The notes beneath the pieces are model-generated. The model ran no database searches, was not told where the DNA came from, and saw nothing but the letters and a program-made list of their open reading frames with translations. The position numbers and the translations under genes were made by a program. DNA of 64,000 nucleotides from Flaviramulus basaltis (lineage in GTDB: Bacteria; Bacteroidota; Bacteroidia; Flavobacteriales; Flavobacteriaceae). Position 1 is the first letter of the stretch. Each line of letters starts with the position of its first letter. The DNA lies in contig NZ_FPKV01000004.1 in assembly GCF_900114265.1 (NCBI RefSeq), forward strand, positions 1-64,000, read 5' to 3'. Below are positions 34,685-44,002 of this stretch, one piece after another.

Positions 34685-35197
34685 CTATTGCCTAATATAA
34701 GTTACAACTATATTTACTGTTGAACTAAAAGCAATGCCTTGATCTATTATTTCTTCAACTTCAACGGCTGTTAATGTCATACTTGTTTCTGTAAGTTCTT
34801 TAATTGTAAGAATTATAGTTTCGCCATCTTCAACTACAGATAATTGATTTCCTACTTTAATCCAAGAACCACCACTTAAAAATTCTAAATTTTCAGAGTT
34901 ATCAACTTGAGTTTGCCCATCAATAGTTGTAGTTAATTCTATATTATAAGATCCATCTGACACAAAAGTATTTGGATTTTCTAAAAAAGTTAATGTATAA
35001 TCAACATCATAAGCCTCGCCAATAAAATTAGCTGTTACGTTTTCACCTTGGAATTTAGTTGTTGTACTTCCTGTATAATTAACATCTACACCAATCCACG
35101 TTCCAACTATATCTGCTGAAATATTATTATCGGAATCGTTAGAACAAGAAAATAATGAAATAGAAAGTGAAAGAAATAAAATTGTAAATTTTTTCAT
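34685..35197 (-). CDS. Lipocalin-like lipoprotein, hypothetical
   Basis: This 170-residue protein has a lipoprotein signal (SISLFSC, Cys18) and a DNDS-type acidic linker. The rest is strand-rich: ADIVGTWIGVDVNY, DYTLTFLENPNTFVSDGSY, NQLSVVEDGETIILTIKELTETSMTLT. The GTW motif and repeated strands suggest a small lipocalin-like barrel of the kind common as surface or periplasmic lipoproteins in Bacteroidota. Ligand unknown. It is flanked by two identical hairpins. Confidence 0.82.
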   Translation of the reverse strand: MKKFTILFLSLSISLFSCSNDSDNNISADIVGTWIGVDVNYTGSTTTKFQGENVTANFIGEAYDVDYTLTFLENPNTFVSDGSYNIELTTTIDGQTQVDNSENLEFLSGGSWIKVGNQLSVVEDGETIILTIKELTETSMTLTAVEVEEIIDQGIAFSSTVNIVVTYIRQ

Positions 35198-35268
35198 ATT
35201 TTATGCGGTTTATTTGTTAATTCGCTAAACTATGATATTATTTTTAAAATTAAAATTAAACCTTAAAT

Positions 35269-35308
35269 AACAAAAAACGCAATCAAATTAATGATTGCGT
35301 TTTTTGTT
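35269..35308. terminator. dnaK hairpin terminator, copy 2 of the 29-bp repeat
   Basis: A perfect 17-bp stem (left arm 35269-35285, right arm 35292-35308) with loop AATTAA. On the minus strand it is the end of the dnaK transcript. It contains the same 29 bp as at 34635-34663. Confidence 0.85.
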
Positions 35309-35313
35309 ATGTG

Positions 35314-35334
35314 ATGCTGAAACAAGTTCAGCAT
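35314..35334. repeat. REP-like palindrome ATGCTGAA-ACAAG-TTCAGCAT
   Basis: A perfect 8-bp stem with a 5-nt loop lies between the dnaK stop and its terminator. From memory, this element resembles short extragenic palindromes scattered through many Bacteroidota genomes; only one copy occurs here. Confidence 0.55.
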
Positions 35335-35342
35335 GAAGCTAA

Positions 35343-37250
35343 TTATTTTACTTCTTCAAAGTCTACATCTTCCACATCGCTTCCTTCTGCTTGTCCGTTT
35401 TGGCTAGCATCTGGTCCTGGAGCTTCTGCACCACCTTGTTGTGCTTCTGCTTGTGCTTTGTACATTTCTTCTGAAGCAACTTTCCAAGCTTCGTTTATTT
35501 TATCTAAAGCAGGAGTAATTACTTCTAAATCTTTAGTTTCATAAGCTTTTTTCAATTCCTCTAAAGCATCAATAATTGGTTGTTTTTTATCATCAGATAA
35601 TTTATCTCCAAACTCTTCTAATTGTTTTTCCGTTTGGAAAATCATAGAATCTGCTTCATTTAATTTCTGAGCGTTTTCAACCGCATTTTTATCTGCTTCA
35701 GCATTTGCTTCAGCATCTGCTTTCATTTTTTGGATTTCTTCTTCAGTTAAACCAGAAGATGCTTCAATACGAATATCTTGTGTTTTACCTGTAGCTTTGT
35801 CTCCAGCTGTTACATGAATAATTCCATTTGCATCAATATCAAATGTCACTTCAATTTGCGGTGTACCACGTCTTGCTGGTGGAATACCATCTAAGTGAAA
35901 ACGTCCAATAGTTTTATTATCGGCAGCCATAGCTCTTTCACCTTGTAACACATGAATTTCTACAGAAGGCTGATTATCTGCTGCTGTTGAGAATACTTGT
36001 GATTTCTTAGTAGGAATAGTTGTATTTGCTTCAATAAGTTTAGTAAATACATTACCCATTGTTTCAATACCAAGAGATAAAGGTGTTACATCTAAAAGTA
36101 ATACATCTTTAACATCTCCAGTTAAAACACCACCTTGAATACCAGCACCCAGAGATACAACTTCATCTGGGTTTACACCTTTACTTGGTGCTTTTCCAAA
36201 GAATTTCTCTACTGCTGCTTGTACTGCAGGAATACGTGTAGAACCACCTACTAAAATAACTTCGTCAATATCGCTTTTGCTTAAACCTGCTGATTTTAAT
36301 GCAGACTCACATGGCTCTATAGTACGTTTTACTAAATCGTCAATTAATTGCTCGAATTTAGAACGTGTTAATGTACGTACTAAGTGTTTTGGTCCACTAG
36401 CGGTAGCGGTTACATAAGGTAAATTGATTTCTGTTTGAGCTGAAGATGATAATTCAATCTTCGCTTTTTCAGCTGCTTCCTTAATACGTTGTAAAGACAT
36501 TGGATCTTTTCTTAAATCCATACCTTCTTCAGCATTAAACTCATCTGCTAACCAATCAATAATTTTTTGATCTACATCATCACCACCTAAGTGTGTATCT
36601 CCATCTGTTGAAAGTACTTCAAATACACCATCTCCTAATTCAAGAATAGATACATCATGTGTTCCTCCACCAAAATCAAAAACTACTATTTTTTGGTCTG
36701 TTCCTTTTTTGTCCATACCATAAGCTAAAGCTGCAGCAGTAGGTTCGTTAATAATTCTACGAACTTTTAAACCTGCTATTTCACCAGCTTCTTTAGTAGC
36801 TTGACGTTGACTATCGTTAAAGTAAGCAGGTACAGTAATTACTGCTTCTGTTACTGTAGTTCCTAAATAATCCTCAGCAGTTTTCTTCATTTTTTGAAGA
36901 ATCATTGCTGATAATTCTTGAGGTGTATATAAACGACCATCAATATCTACACGTGGTGTGTCATTATCGCCTTTTACAACTTTATATGGTACGCGTTCTG
37001 CTTCTTTTTTAGATTCAGAATATTTGTTACCCATAAAACGTTTAATAGAATAAACTGTTTTTGTTGGGTTTGTTACTGCTTGTCTTTTTGCTGGGTCACC
37101 AACTTTAATTTCGCCTCCTTCTACAAAAGCGATTACAGATGGTGTTGTTCTTTTTCCTTCTGCATTAGGAATAACAACTGGCTCATTACCTTCCATTACA
37201 GAAACGCAAGAGTTGGTTGTTCCTAAATCGATTCCAATAATTTTACTCAT
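35343..37250 (-). CDS. dnaK: Chaperone DnaK (Hsp70)
   Basis: The 635 residues cover an N-terminal ATPase ([39 protein letters not shown]), a substrate-binding domain ([30 protein letters not shown]) and a C-terminal lid ending in the acidic EDVDFEEVK tail. It refolds cytosolic proteins with DnaJ and GrpE, which are not adjacent here. A CTGACAT/ATGTCAG palindrome lies 82 bp upstream of the start and may be a heat-shock operator. The gene is monocistronic with a strong terminator. Confidence 0.98.
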   Translation of the reverse strand: MSKIIGIDLGTTNSCVSVMEGNEPVVIPNAEGKRTTPSVIAFVEGGEIKVGDPAKRQAVTNPTKTVYSIKRFMGNKYSESKKEAERVPYKVVKGDNDTPRVDIDGRLYTPQELSAMILQKMKKTAEDYLGTTVTEAVITVPAYFNDSQRQATKEAGEIAGLKVRRIINEPTAAALAYGMDKKGTDQKIVVFDFGGGTHDVSILELGDGVFEVLSTDGDTHLGGDDVDQKIIDWLADEFNAEEGMDLRKDPMSLQRIKEAAEKAKIELSSSAQTEINLPYVTATASGPKHLVRTLTRSKFEQLIDDLVKRTIEPCESALKSAGLSKSDIDEVILVGGSTRIPAVQAAVEKFFGKAPSKGVNPDEVVSLGAGIQGGVLTGDVKDVLLLDVTPLSLGIETMGNVFTKLIEANTTIPTKKSQVFSTAADNQPSVEIHVLQGERAMAADNKTIGRFHLDGIPPARRGTPQIEVTFDIDANGIIHVTAGDKATGKTQDIRIEASSGLTEEEIQKMKADAEANAEADKNAVENAQKLNEADSMIFQTEKQLEEFGDKLSDDKKQPIIDALEELKKAYETKDLEVITPALDKINEAWKVASEEMYKAQAEAQQGGAEAPGPDASQNGQAEGSDVEDVDFEEVK

Positions 37251-37331
37251 AATATTTTATGCTTTAAATGTGTTGAATGTTCATTTTAAATTCGTTTTGT
37301 ATAAGTCAATCATTATGCCAACAAAAAAATG

Positions 37332-37346
37332 CTGACATGATGTCAG
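37332..37346. promoter_or_regulatory. 15-bp palindrome upstream of dnaK
   Basis: CTGACAT and ATGTCAG flank a central G, a perfect inverted repeat 82-96 bp upstream of the dnaK ATG. It is a candidate operator or alternative-sigma element for heat-shock control. It also lies upstream of the divergent serine dehydratase gene (start 37500). Confidence 0.5.
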
Positions 37347-37465
37347 ATTATTTTACCTTCAGTCACAGTAGTGGCAAGCAGTCATAACAATCTTTAACAT
37401 TTTAAAAAGCATATACACAACAAACTCATTTTTATAAAAAGGGCTTATTTACCATTAAAACAATT

Positions 37466-37473
37466 TATATTTG
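37466..37473 (+). promoter_or_regulatory. -7 box (TATATTTG) of the L-serine dehydratase gene
   Basis: It is an exact TANNTTTG match, 26 nt before the ATG at 37500. Confidence 0.5.
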
Positions 37474-37499
37474 CGTACCTAAAAACAATAAAGAGTAAC

Positions 37500-38924
37500 A
37501 TGGAGTGTATTTCTGTTTTTGACATGTTAAAAATTGGTGTTGGTCCTTCAAGCTCACATACATTAGGCCCTTGGAGAGCTGCTGAACGTTGGATAAATGA
37601 CTTAAAAAAAACTAATAAATTTGATAAAGTTGAAAAAATATCAGTAGACCTTTATGGATCTTTATCTTTAACAGGAAAAGGACATGCCACAGATTATGCC
37701 ATTATGCTAGGGCTAAGTGGCGCTGATCCTGAAACCATACCTACAGAAACTATCGCTTCGGTTATTGCTGAAATAAAAAGCACTAATATCATTCATTTTA
37801 ATGATGAAAAAGAATTAGAATTTAACCCTAACACAGATATCATTTTTAATAAAAAATTTTTACCATTTCACTCTAATGCAATGAAATTTTCTGCAACAAT
37901 TAATGGTAGAAAAACAAATGCTGTTTTCTACTCTATTGGAGGTGGTTTTGTGGTTCAAGAAGAAAGAAAAATATCAAAAGCTAATAAAATTATTTTTTAT
38001 TGCACGTTTCCTTATCCTATTGAAACTGGTGTTGATCTTTTAAAATACTGTAATCAATTAAATAAACCTATTTCTGAAGTTGTTTTAGAAAATGAAAAAT
38101 CAATTAGACCCATAGAAACTATTGATTTTGAATTACAACGCATTTGGGATACTATGTTAGAGTGCATATACATAGGATGTCACACGGAAGGCAATTTACC
38201 AGGTGGACTAAATGTTAGACGACGTGCCTTTGATACCTATCAAACTTTAAAAGGCGATTTAACTTATAATTCGCCTGAAGAATGGCTAAAAACCATTCGA
38301 AATACAGAAGTTAAATTTAGGCAAATATTAAAATGGGTAAGCTGTTTTGCTTTGTCTGTAAACGAAGTAAATGCCTCGTTAGGTAGAATTGTGACAGCAC
38401 CTACAAACGGTAGTGCAGGTGTAATTCCTGCTGTTTTAATGTATTATATGACCATTGAAAATCATGAAGCTGACTTCAATCATATTAAAAAATTCTTATT
38501 AGTAGCTGGTGAAATTGGAAGTATATTTAAAAAAGGTGCCACTATTAGTGCCGCAATGGGAGGTTGCCAAGCAGAAATTGGCGTATCATCTGCCATGGCA
38601 GCTGCCGCTTTATGTGAATTAATGGGTGGCACATCAGAACAAGTTCTTGTGGCAGCTGAAATTGCTATGGAACACCACTTAGGTTTAACTTGCGATCCTA
38701 TTGGTGGTTTAGTACAAATTCCTTGTATAGAACGTAATGCTATGGGAGCTATTAAAGCTATAAATGCTGCCGAAATGGCCTTAGATACAGATCCTAAAAA
38801 TGTAAAAGTCCCTTTGGATAAAGTTGTTGCTACTATGTGGGAAACCGCAAAAGACATGAATACTAAATACAAAGAAACCTCTGAGGGAGGTTTAGCTATT
38901 GGTGTTAACCTTACGGATTGCTAG
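37500..38924 (+). CDS. sdaA: L-serine ammonia-lyase (iron-sulfur type)
   Basis: This 474-residue single-chain enzyme has the beta domain motif GVGPSSSHTLGPWRAAE at the N-terminus and the alpha domain with conserved cysteines around the [4Fe-4S] site (MGGCQAEIGVSSAMAAAAL, GLTCDPIGGLVQIPCIERNAMGA). It deaminates serine to pyruvate and ammonia. Single-chain length is as in E. coli SdaA. It is a single gene divergent from dnaK. Confidence 0.96.
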   Translation: MECISVFDMLKIGVGPSSSHTLGPWRAAERWINDLKKTNKFDKVEKISVDLYGSLSLTGKGHATDYAIMLGLSGADPETIPTETIASVIAEIKSTNIIHFNDEKELEFNPNTDIIFNKKFLPFHSNAMKFSATINGRKTNAVFYSIGGGFVVQEERKISKANKIIFYCTFPYPIETGVDLLKYCNQLNKPISEVVLENEKSIRPIETIDFELQRIWDTMLECIYIGCHTEGNLPGGLNVRRRAFDTYQTLKGDLTYNSPEEWLKTIRNTEVKFRQILKWVSCFALSVNEVNASLGRIVTAPTNGSAGVIPAVLMYYMTIENHEADFNHIKKFLLVAGEIGSIFKKGATISAAMGGCQAEIGVSSAMAAAALCELMGGTSEQVLVAAEIAMEHHLGLTCDPIGGLVQIPCIERNAMGAIKAINAAEMALDTDPKNVKVPLDKVVATMWETAKDMNTKYKETSEGGLAIGVNLTDC

Positions 38925-38956
38925 ATAGTTAAATTGAAAACTAAAAAAACATTTTT

Positions 38957-39703
38957 TTACCAATTTTCATTAAGTCCATTTTTTAAAGCTTTTCTATACT
39001 TTTCAATGCTAAAGCTATATAAATCTGGGGCTTTATGTGCGCCTCCTTTTCTTGTTTCATCTAGCTTGTTTAAAATATCATAGCGCAACATTTTTCTATA
39101 AAAATTACCACGATTAAGCTTTTTGCCTAATATTATTTCATAAAGTTTTTGAAGCTCAGGCATTGTGAATTTTTCTTGCAACAAATTATATCCTATAGGT
39201 TTATGGACTAACTGTTTACGAAGGGTAGCTAGTGCTTTATCAAAAATAAAACGATGATCCATCATAAATTCTGGTAATTCTTCAATGGATTTCCACTCAC
39301 AGTTAGTAGAAAGTTCATCAACTTTTGGAATTACTTTAGAAAAATCTACTAAGGCATAAAATCCAATTGAAACAAAACGTTGCTTATGCCATAATGTATC
39401 AGGATAGTCTTTGAAAAAATCTTCAGAACGATTCAAATTACCAAAAATTCTAAATTGTTGCAAATAAATATCATCTGCACCTGTTCTCACTTTTAATATT
39501 CTACTTGCCGCATCATTTATACTTTCTTCCTTTAAAACATAACCTCCTGGAAGACTCCAAACTAAACTATCTTTCATTTTTAAAACTAAAACCTTAAGAG
39601 TAGCATCATGAAAACCAAACACAACACAATCTATTGAAAGATTTGGTAAATAAATTTCCCATGACTCCTTAGACTTATCTTCAAGTATTTTTTTTAATTC
39701 CAT
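38957..39703 (-). CDS. Nudix-domain transcriptional regulator (NrtR/AraR-like)
   Basis: The 248 residues have a Nudix fold at about 20-150 and a C-terminal winged-helix domain at about 165-235 (MPELQKLYEIILGKKLNRGN, RKMLRYDILNKLDETRKGG). The Nudix box keeps its glycines (PGGYVLKEE) but reads SRILKVRTG where hydrolases have REUXEE, so the metal-binding glutamates are lost and it should bind rather than cleave a ligand. In Bacteroides such proteins regulate sugar use. It is divergent from a GH3 glycosidase, with a 23-bp palindrome between them. The likely ligand is a sugar released by the GH3 enzyme. Confidence 0.88.
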   Translation of the reverse strand: MELKKILEDKSKESWEIYLPNLSIDCVVFGFHDATLKVLVLKMKDSLVWSLPGGYVLKEESINDAASRILKVRTGADDIYLQQFRIFGNLNRSEDFFKDYPDTLWHKQRFVSIGFYALVDFSKVIPKVDELSTNCEWKSIEELPEFMMDHRFIFDKALATLRKQLVHKPIGYNLLQEKFTMPELQKLYEIILGKKLNRGNFYRKMLRYDILNKLDETRKGGAHKAPDLYSFSIEKYRKALKNGLNENW

Positions 39704-39719
39704 AAAATATAATTCTAAG

Positions 39720-39727
39720 CAAAGCTA
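39720..39727 (-). promoter_or_regulatory. -7 box (TAGCTTTG) of the Nudix regulator
   Basis: It fits TANNTTTG on the minus strand, 16 nt before the ATG. Confidence 0.4.
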
Positions 39728-39815
39728 ATAATTTGAATTCAACTTTCACTTAATGAAACAGATAACTAGCATCTAAATTCCACTTTTCTTTGGAAATATA
39801 AAAAATATAAATTAA

Positions 39816-39838
39816 TATTGCTTCATAATGAAGCAATA
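39816..39838. promoter_or_regulatory. 23-bp perfect palindromic operator between regulator and GH3 gene
   Basis: The left arm TATTGCTTCAT (39816-39826) and its exact reverse complement (39828-39838) flank a central A. It lies 20 bp before the GH3 ATG, placed to block or control its promoter, and 112 bp upstream of the regulator. It is the likely binding site of the Nudix-type regulator. Confidence 0.7.
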
Positions 39839-39858
39839 ACTATTAAACTAAATAAACC

Positions 39859-42333
39859 ATGAAAATCAAAAGTCTAAATCATTTGATGAAAGCATCACTT
39901 CTATCAATTTTAATTATTTCAGGAGTTTCCTGTAAAAACAATCAAAAAGATTATGAAAAAGAAGACAATCAATTAATCACCTTAAATGAGTATAGATTTA
40001 AAGACTTGAATAAGAATGGAGAATTAGATCTATATGAAGATTCTCGTTTAACAATTGAAGAGCGTGTAAAAGACTTAATTGACAAATTAAATGATGAGGA
40101 AAAAGCAAGTTTATTAATAGGCATAGGAATGCCTGGTTTTGATTGGGAGACTATGCAATTTATGGCTGGTGCCGATTTAGGAAAAGTGCCTGGTGCTGCT
40201 GGAGGAACTCATAAAATAAAAAGATTAGGAATACCATCTGTTATTGTTGCTGATGGACCCGCAGGATTAAGAATAAACCCAGAGAGAGATAATGATACTA
40301 TCACTTATTATGCAACTGCTTTTCCTGTTGGAACTGCATTAGCATCAACTTGGAATGAGAAACTAATTAATAATGTTGGTAAAGCCATTGGGAATGAAGT
40401 AAAAGAATATGGCGTTGATGTTTTATTAGGACCAGGAATGAATATTCATAGAAACCCTTTATGCGGAAGAAATTTTGAATACTATTCTGAAGACCCAATG
40501 CTATCTGGTAAAATTGCAGCTGCAATAATAAATGGCATACAATCTAATGGTGTGGGAACATCTGTTAAACACTTTGTTGCCAATAACCAAGAAAGAAATC
40601 GCATGGGTATAAATGCTCACGTAAGCGAAAGAGCCATGAGAGAAATCTATTTACGTGGTTTCGAAATAACTGTAAAAAATGCGCAACCTTGGACAATAAT
40701 GTCATCTTACAATTTTGTAAATGGAACTTATACTTCTTCTAGTAAAGACTTATTAACTACAATTCTTCGAGATGAATGGGGCTTTAAAGGTTTAGTAATG
40801 ACAGATTGGTTTGGTGGATATAATAATTCTGGCTTTAATCCAAATATTTTAAAAAATGAAGTAAGTGATGTCACTAAACAACTTACTGCTGGAAATGATT
40901 TATTAATGCCAGGTCTTACTAAGCAAAAAGAAAGTATTATAAAAAATATTAAGAATGGTAATTTAACAAATGAAGCTATTGATACTAATCTAAAAAGAAT
41001 TTTAGAATTAGTGTTAAAATCACCTGCAATGAATAATTACAAATATTCTAACAAGCCTAACTTAAAAGAACACGCAGAGGTTACAAGACAAGTTGCCGCC
41101 GAAGCAACCATTTTACTAAAAAATGATAATAATACATTGCCATTTAATTCAAAATCATCTTCATTAGCAGTATTTGGAAATACAACTTATAACTTTATAG
41201 CTGGTGGAACAGGAAGTGGCGATGTAAATGAAGCTTATACTGTTTCATTAATTGAAGGCCTTACTAATGCCGGGTTTTCTATAGATAAAGAATTAGAAAG
41301 CAAATACTTGCCTTATGTTAAAGAGCAAAACATAAAAGAAATGGCACGTAGAGAAAAAGAAGGCGGATTATTAGCGGTACCAAAAAGAATTCCTGAACTA
41401 GAATTAGATAAATCAACTATTCAAAATAAAGCAAATTCATCTGAAATAGCTCTAATTACTATTGGAAGAAATGCAGGTGAATCTGGAGACAGAGAAATAA
41501 CAAATGATTTTAATTTGGCAAAAGATGAAATTAATTTAATAAATAATGTTTCAGAAGCCTTTCATGCTAAAGGAAAAAAAGTAGTAGTTATTTTAAATAT
41601 TGGAGGTGTTATTGAAACAGCTAGTTGGAAAGATAAAGTAGATGCTATTCTATTACCTTGGCAACCCGGACAAGAAGGTGGGAATTCTGTTGCAGATGTA
41701 ATTACAGGAAAAGTAAATCCTTCTGGAAAATTAACTATGACATTTCCTGTAAACTATGAAGATGCAGCAGCTACTAAAAACTGGATTGGAGCTCCCGCTG
41801 AAAACCCAACAAGCGTGACTTATGAAGAAGGTATTTATGTTGGCTATCGTTATTTTAATACTTTTAATGTAAAACCATCTTATGAGTTTGGTTACGGTTT
41901 ATCATATACATCATTTGATTATTCTAATCTTACATTAAGTTCTAAAACATTTACTGATAAAATAAGTATATCTGTAACCATAACAAATACTGGTAAAACT
42001 GCTGGTAAAGAAGTTGCTGAATTATATCTTTCTGCACCTGAAAAATCAATAGATAAACCAAGAGAAGAATTAAAAGCTTTTGGTAAAACCAATTTATTAC
42101 AACCAGGAGAAAGTCAAACAATTACTTTAACTCTAAATACAAAAGATTTAGCGTCTTTTATTCCAAACAAGAATGCTTGGATAGTTGATGCAGGAACATA
42201 TAAAGTATTAGTTGGTACATCCTCTTTGAATATTAAACAAAAAGCTCAATTCTCAATAGAAAATGAACTTATTGTAGAAAAAACAAATCCTACACTAGCA
42301 CTAGATTTGCAATTTACTGATTTGAAACATTAG
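39859..42333 (+). CDS. GH3-family glycosidase lipoprotein (beta-glucosidase-like) with EF-hand motif
   Basis: The 824 residues start with a lipoprotein signal (Cys25 in SGVSC). Residues 49-60 (DLNKNGELDLYE) form a canonical EF-hand calcium loop. A GH3 barrel follows (VADGPAGLRINP, GPGMNIHRNPLCGRNFEYYSED, KHFVANNQE) with the nucleophile Asp316 in VMTDWFGG, then the alpha/beta sandwich (AGESGDREIT region) and a C-terminal fibronectin-III-like domain (KEVAELYLSAP). It should release terminal beta-linked sugars at the outer membrane or in the periplasm. It is probably controlled by the divergent Nudix-type regulator. Exact sugar unknown. Confidence 0.93.
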   Translation: MKIKSLNHLMKASLLSILIISGVSCKNNQKDYEKEDNQLITLNEYRFKDLNKNGELDLYEDSRLTIEERVKDLIDKLNDEEKASLLIGIGMPGFDWETMQFMAGADLGKVPGAAGGTHKIKRLGIPSVIVADGPAGLRINPERDNDTITYYATAFPVGTALASTWNEKLINNVGKAIGNEVKEYGVDVLLGPGMNIHRNPLCGRNFEYYSEDPMLSGKIAAAIINGIQSNGVGTSVKHFVANNQERNRMGINAHVSERAMREIYLRGFEITVKNAQPWTIMSSYNFVNGTYTSSSKDLLTTILRDEWGFKGLVMTDWFGGYNNSGFNPNILKNEVSDVTKQLTAGNDLLMPGLTKQKESIIKNIKNGNLTNEAIDTNLKRILELVLKSPAMNNYKYSNKPNLKEHAEVTRQVAAEATILLKNDNNTLPFNSKSSSLAVFGNTTYNFIAGGTGSGDVNEAYTVSLIEGLTNAGFSIDKELESKYLPYVKEQNIKEMARREKEGGLLAVPKRIPELELDKSTIQNKANSSEIALITIGRNAGESGDREITNDFNLAKDEINLINNVSEAFHAKGKKVVVILNIGGVIETASWKDKVDAILLPWQPGQEGGNSVADVITGKVNPSGKLTMTFPVNYEDAAATKNWIGAPAENPTSVTYEEGIYVGYRYFNTFNVKPSYEFGYGLSYTSFDYSNLTLSSKTFTDKISISVTITNTGKTAGKEVAELYLSAPEKSIDKPREELKAFGKTNLLQPGESQTITLTLNTKDLASFIPNKNAWIVDAGTYKVLVGTSSLNIKQKAQFSIENELIVEKTNPTLALDLQFTDLKH

Positions 42334-42353
42334 TTTTTTAAACTAATTTATTT

Positions 42354-42388
42354 AAAATGGATTCGACTTTCTTCGAATCCATTTTTTT
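42354..42388 (+). terminator. Terminator after the GH3 gene
   Basis: A 13-bp perfect stem (AAAATGGATTCGA and its complement) with a 6-nt loop, followed by a T run. Confidence 0.85.
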
Positions 42389-42441
42389 ATTTCAAAACAA
42401 TTAGTTTTACTACTTTTACATTCTATAAAAAAAGCAAAAAC

Positions 42442-43260
42442 ATGTCTGTAGCTAAAAAAGAATACAAACGCATTACCGTAAAAACATTAGTTGATATGAA
42501 GGCTAATGGTGAAAAAATATCTATGCTTACTGCCTATGATTATACTATGGCGAAAATTGTTGATGGCGCAGGTATTGATGTCATTCTTGTTGGTGATTCT
42601 GCAAGTAATGTTATGGCAGGACATGAAACGACATTGCCTATTACATTAGACCAAATGATATATCATGCGTCTTCTGTAATTAGAGCTATTGACAGATGTT
42701 TGGTAGTTGTAGATTTACCTTTTGGAAGTTACCAAAGTGATCCAAAAGAAGCGTTGCGTTCTGCTATTCGTATCATGAAAGAAAGTGGTGCACATTCCGT
42801 TAAAATGGAAGGTGGTCGCGAAATAAAAGAGTCTATAAAACGTATTTTAAATGCTGGAATCCCTGTTATGGGACACTTAGGTTTAACACCGCAATCTATA
42901 TATAAATTTGGTACATACACTGTTCGTGCAAAAGAAGAAAAAGAAGCTGCCGATTTAATTGAAGATGCTAAAATGCTAGAACGTATTGGGTGTTTTGGAA
43001 TTGTACTTGAAAAAATACCTGCTAAATTGGCTAAACAAGTTGCAGAGAGTGTTAGCATTCCAATTATAGGAATTGGTGCAGGACCAGATGTTGATGGGCA
43101 AGTACTAGTTTTACATGATATGTTAGGAATGACACACGAATTTAACCCTCGTTTTTTACGTCGTTATATGAATTTATATGAAGAGATGACAACTGCTATT
43201 TCGCAATATGTTGAAGATGTAAAAAGTGTTGATTTCCCAAATGAAAGTGAGAAATATTAA
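42442..43260 (+). CDS. panB: 3-methyl-2-oxobutanoate hydroxymethyltransferase (PanB)
   Basis: This 272-residue TIM barrel carries the family motifs [43 protein letters not shown] and [19 protein letters not shown]. It makes ketopantoate from 2-oxoisovalerate and methylenetetrahydrofolate for pantothenate and coenzyme A. The RluA-type gene begins 20 bp downstream, probably in the same transcript. No other pan gene is near. Confidence 0.97.
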   Translation: MSVAKKEYKRITVKTLVDMKANGEKISMLTAYDYTMAKIVDGAGIDVILVGDSASNVMAGHETTLPITLDQMIYHASSVIRAIDRCLVVVDLPFGSYQSDPKEALRSAIRIMKESGAHSVKMEGGREIKESIKRILNAGIPVMGHLGLTPQSIYKFGTYTVRAKEEKEAADLIEDAKMLERIGCFGIVLEKIPAKLAKQVAESVSIPIIGIGAGPDVDGQVLVLHDMLGMTHEFNPRFLRRYMNLYEEMTTAISQYVEDVKSVDFPNESEKY

Positions 43261-43280
43261 CGACTATTAGAAAAACTAAT

Positions 43281-43979
43281 ATGTCTAAAATCCTTTCCAA
43301 TAAATCCAATTTACAAGTTCTATTTGAGGACAACCACATTATTATTGTAAATAAACGCGCAGGCGATATTGTACAAGGTGACAAAACAGGAGACAAACCT
43401 TTAAGCGATGTTGTAAAAGAATATATAAAGGTTAAATACAACAAACCAGGAAATGTTTATTTAGGCACTGTTCATAGATTAGATAGACCAACCACAGGGC
43501 TTGTTATTTTTGCTAAAACCAGTAAAGTACTTCCTAGGCTTAACAAATTATTTCTATCAAAAGATATAAATAAAACGTATTGGGCTATTGTGAAAAATGA
43601 ACCACCAAAAATGCAGGAAACTCTAATTAATTGGTTAAAAAAGAATCCGAAAAACAACAAATCATACAGCCATTCAAAAGAAGTCACTGATAGTAAAAAA
43701 GCTATTCTTCATTATAAAATATTAAAAAAATTAGATAATTATTACTTACTAGAAATCAACTTAGAAACGGGTAGACATCACCAAATTCGCTCACAATTAT
43801 CAAATATTGGTAGCCCAATAAAAGGTGATTTAAAATACGGTTTTGATAGAAGTAATAAGCATGCAAGTATACATTTACATGCCAGACATATTGAATTTAT
43901 TCATCCTGTAAAAAACGAGCCTATAAATATCACAGCGCCGTTACCAAATGATCCTATTTGGGATGCTTGTTCATCTTAA
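43281..43979 (+). CDS. RluA-family pseudouridine synthase
   Basis: The 232 residues have the catalytic HRLDRPTTGLVIFAKT motif with Asp68, plus TYWAIV and GRHHQIRSQLSNIGSPIKGD. It lacks an S4 domain, like RluA/TruC-type enzymes. It isomerises uridine in rRNA or tRNA; the target is unknown. It follows panB in the same orientation and precedes the aldehyde dehydrogenase. Confidence 0.93.
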   Translation: MSKILSNKSNLQVLFEDNHIIIVNKRAGDIVQGDKTGDKPLSDVVKEYIKVKYNKPGNVYLGTVHRLDRPTTGLVIFAKTSKVLPRLNKLFLSKDINKTYWAIVKNEPPKMQETLINWLKKNPKNNKSYSHSKEVTDSKKAILHYKILKKLDNYYLLEINLETGRHHQIRSQLSNIGSPIKGDLKYGFDRSNKHASIHLHARHIEFIHPVKNEPINITAPLPNDPIWDACSS

Positions 43980-44002
43980 ATGATTATATTTAAAGAAAAC
44001 AA

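Noticed and set aside
34635-35303. CRISPR-like reading of the two 29-bp repeats
   Set aside because: There are only two copies, 640 bp apart, with a gene between, and each is a terminator hairpin.
38480-38872. 130-codon open frame antisense to the L-serine dehydratase
   Set aside because: Mirrors the conserved iron-sulfur region; no independent evidence.
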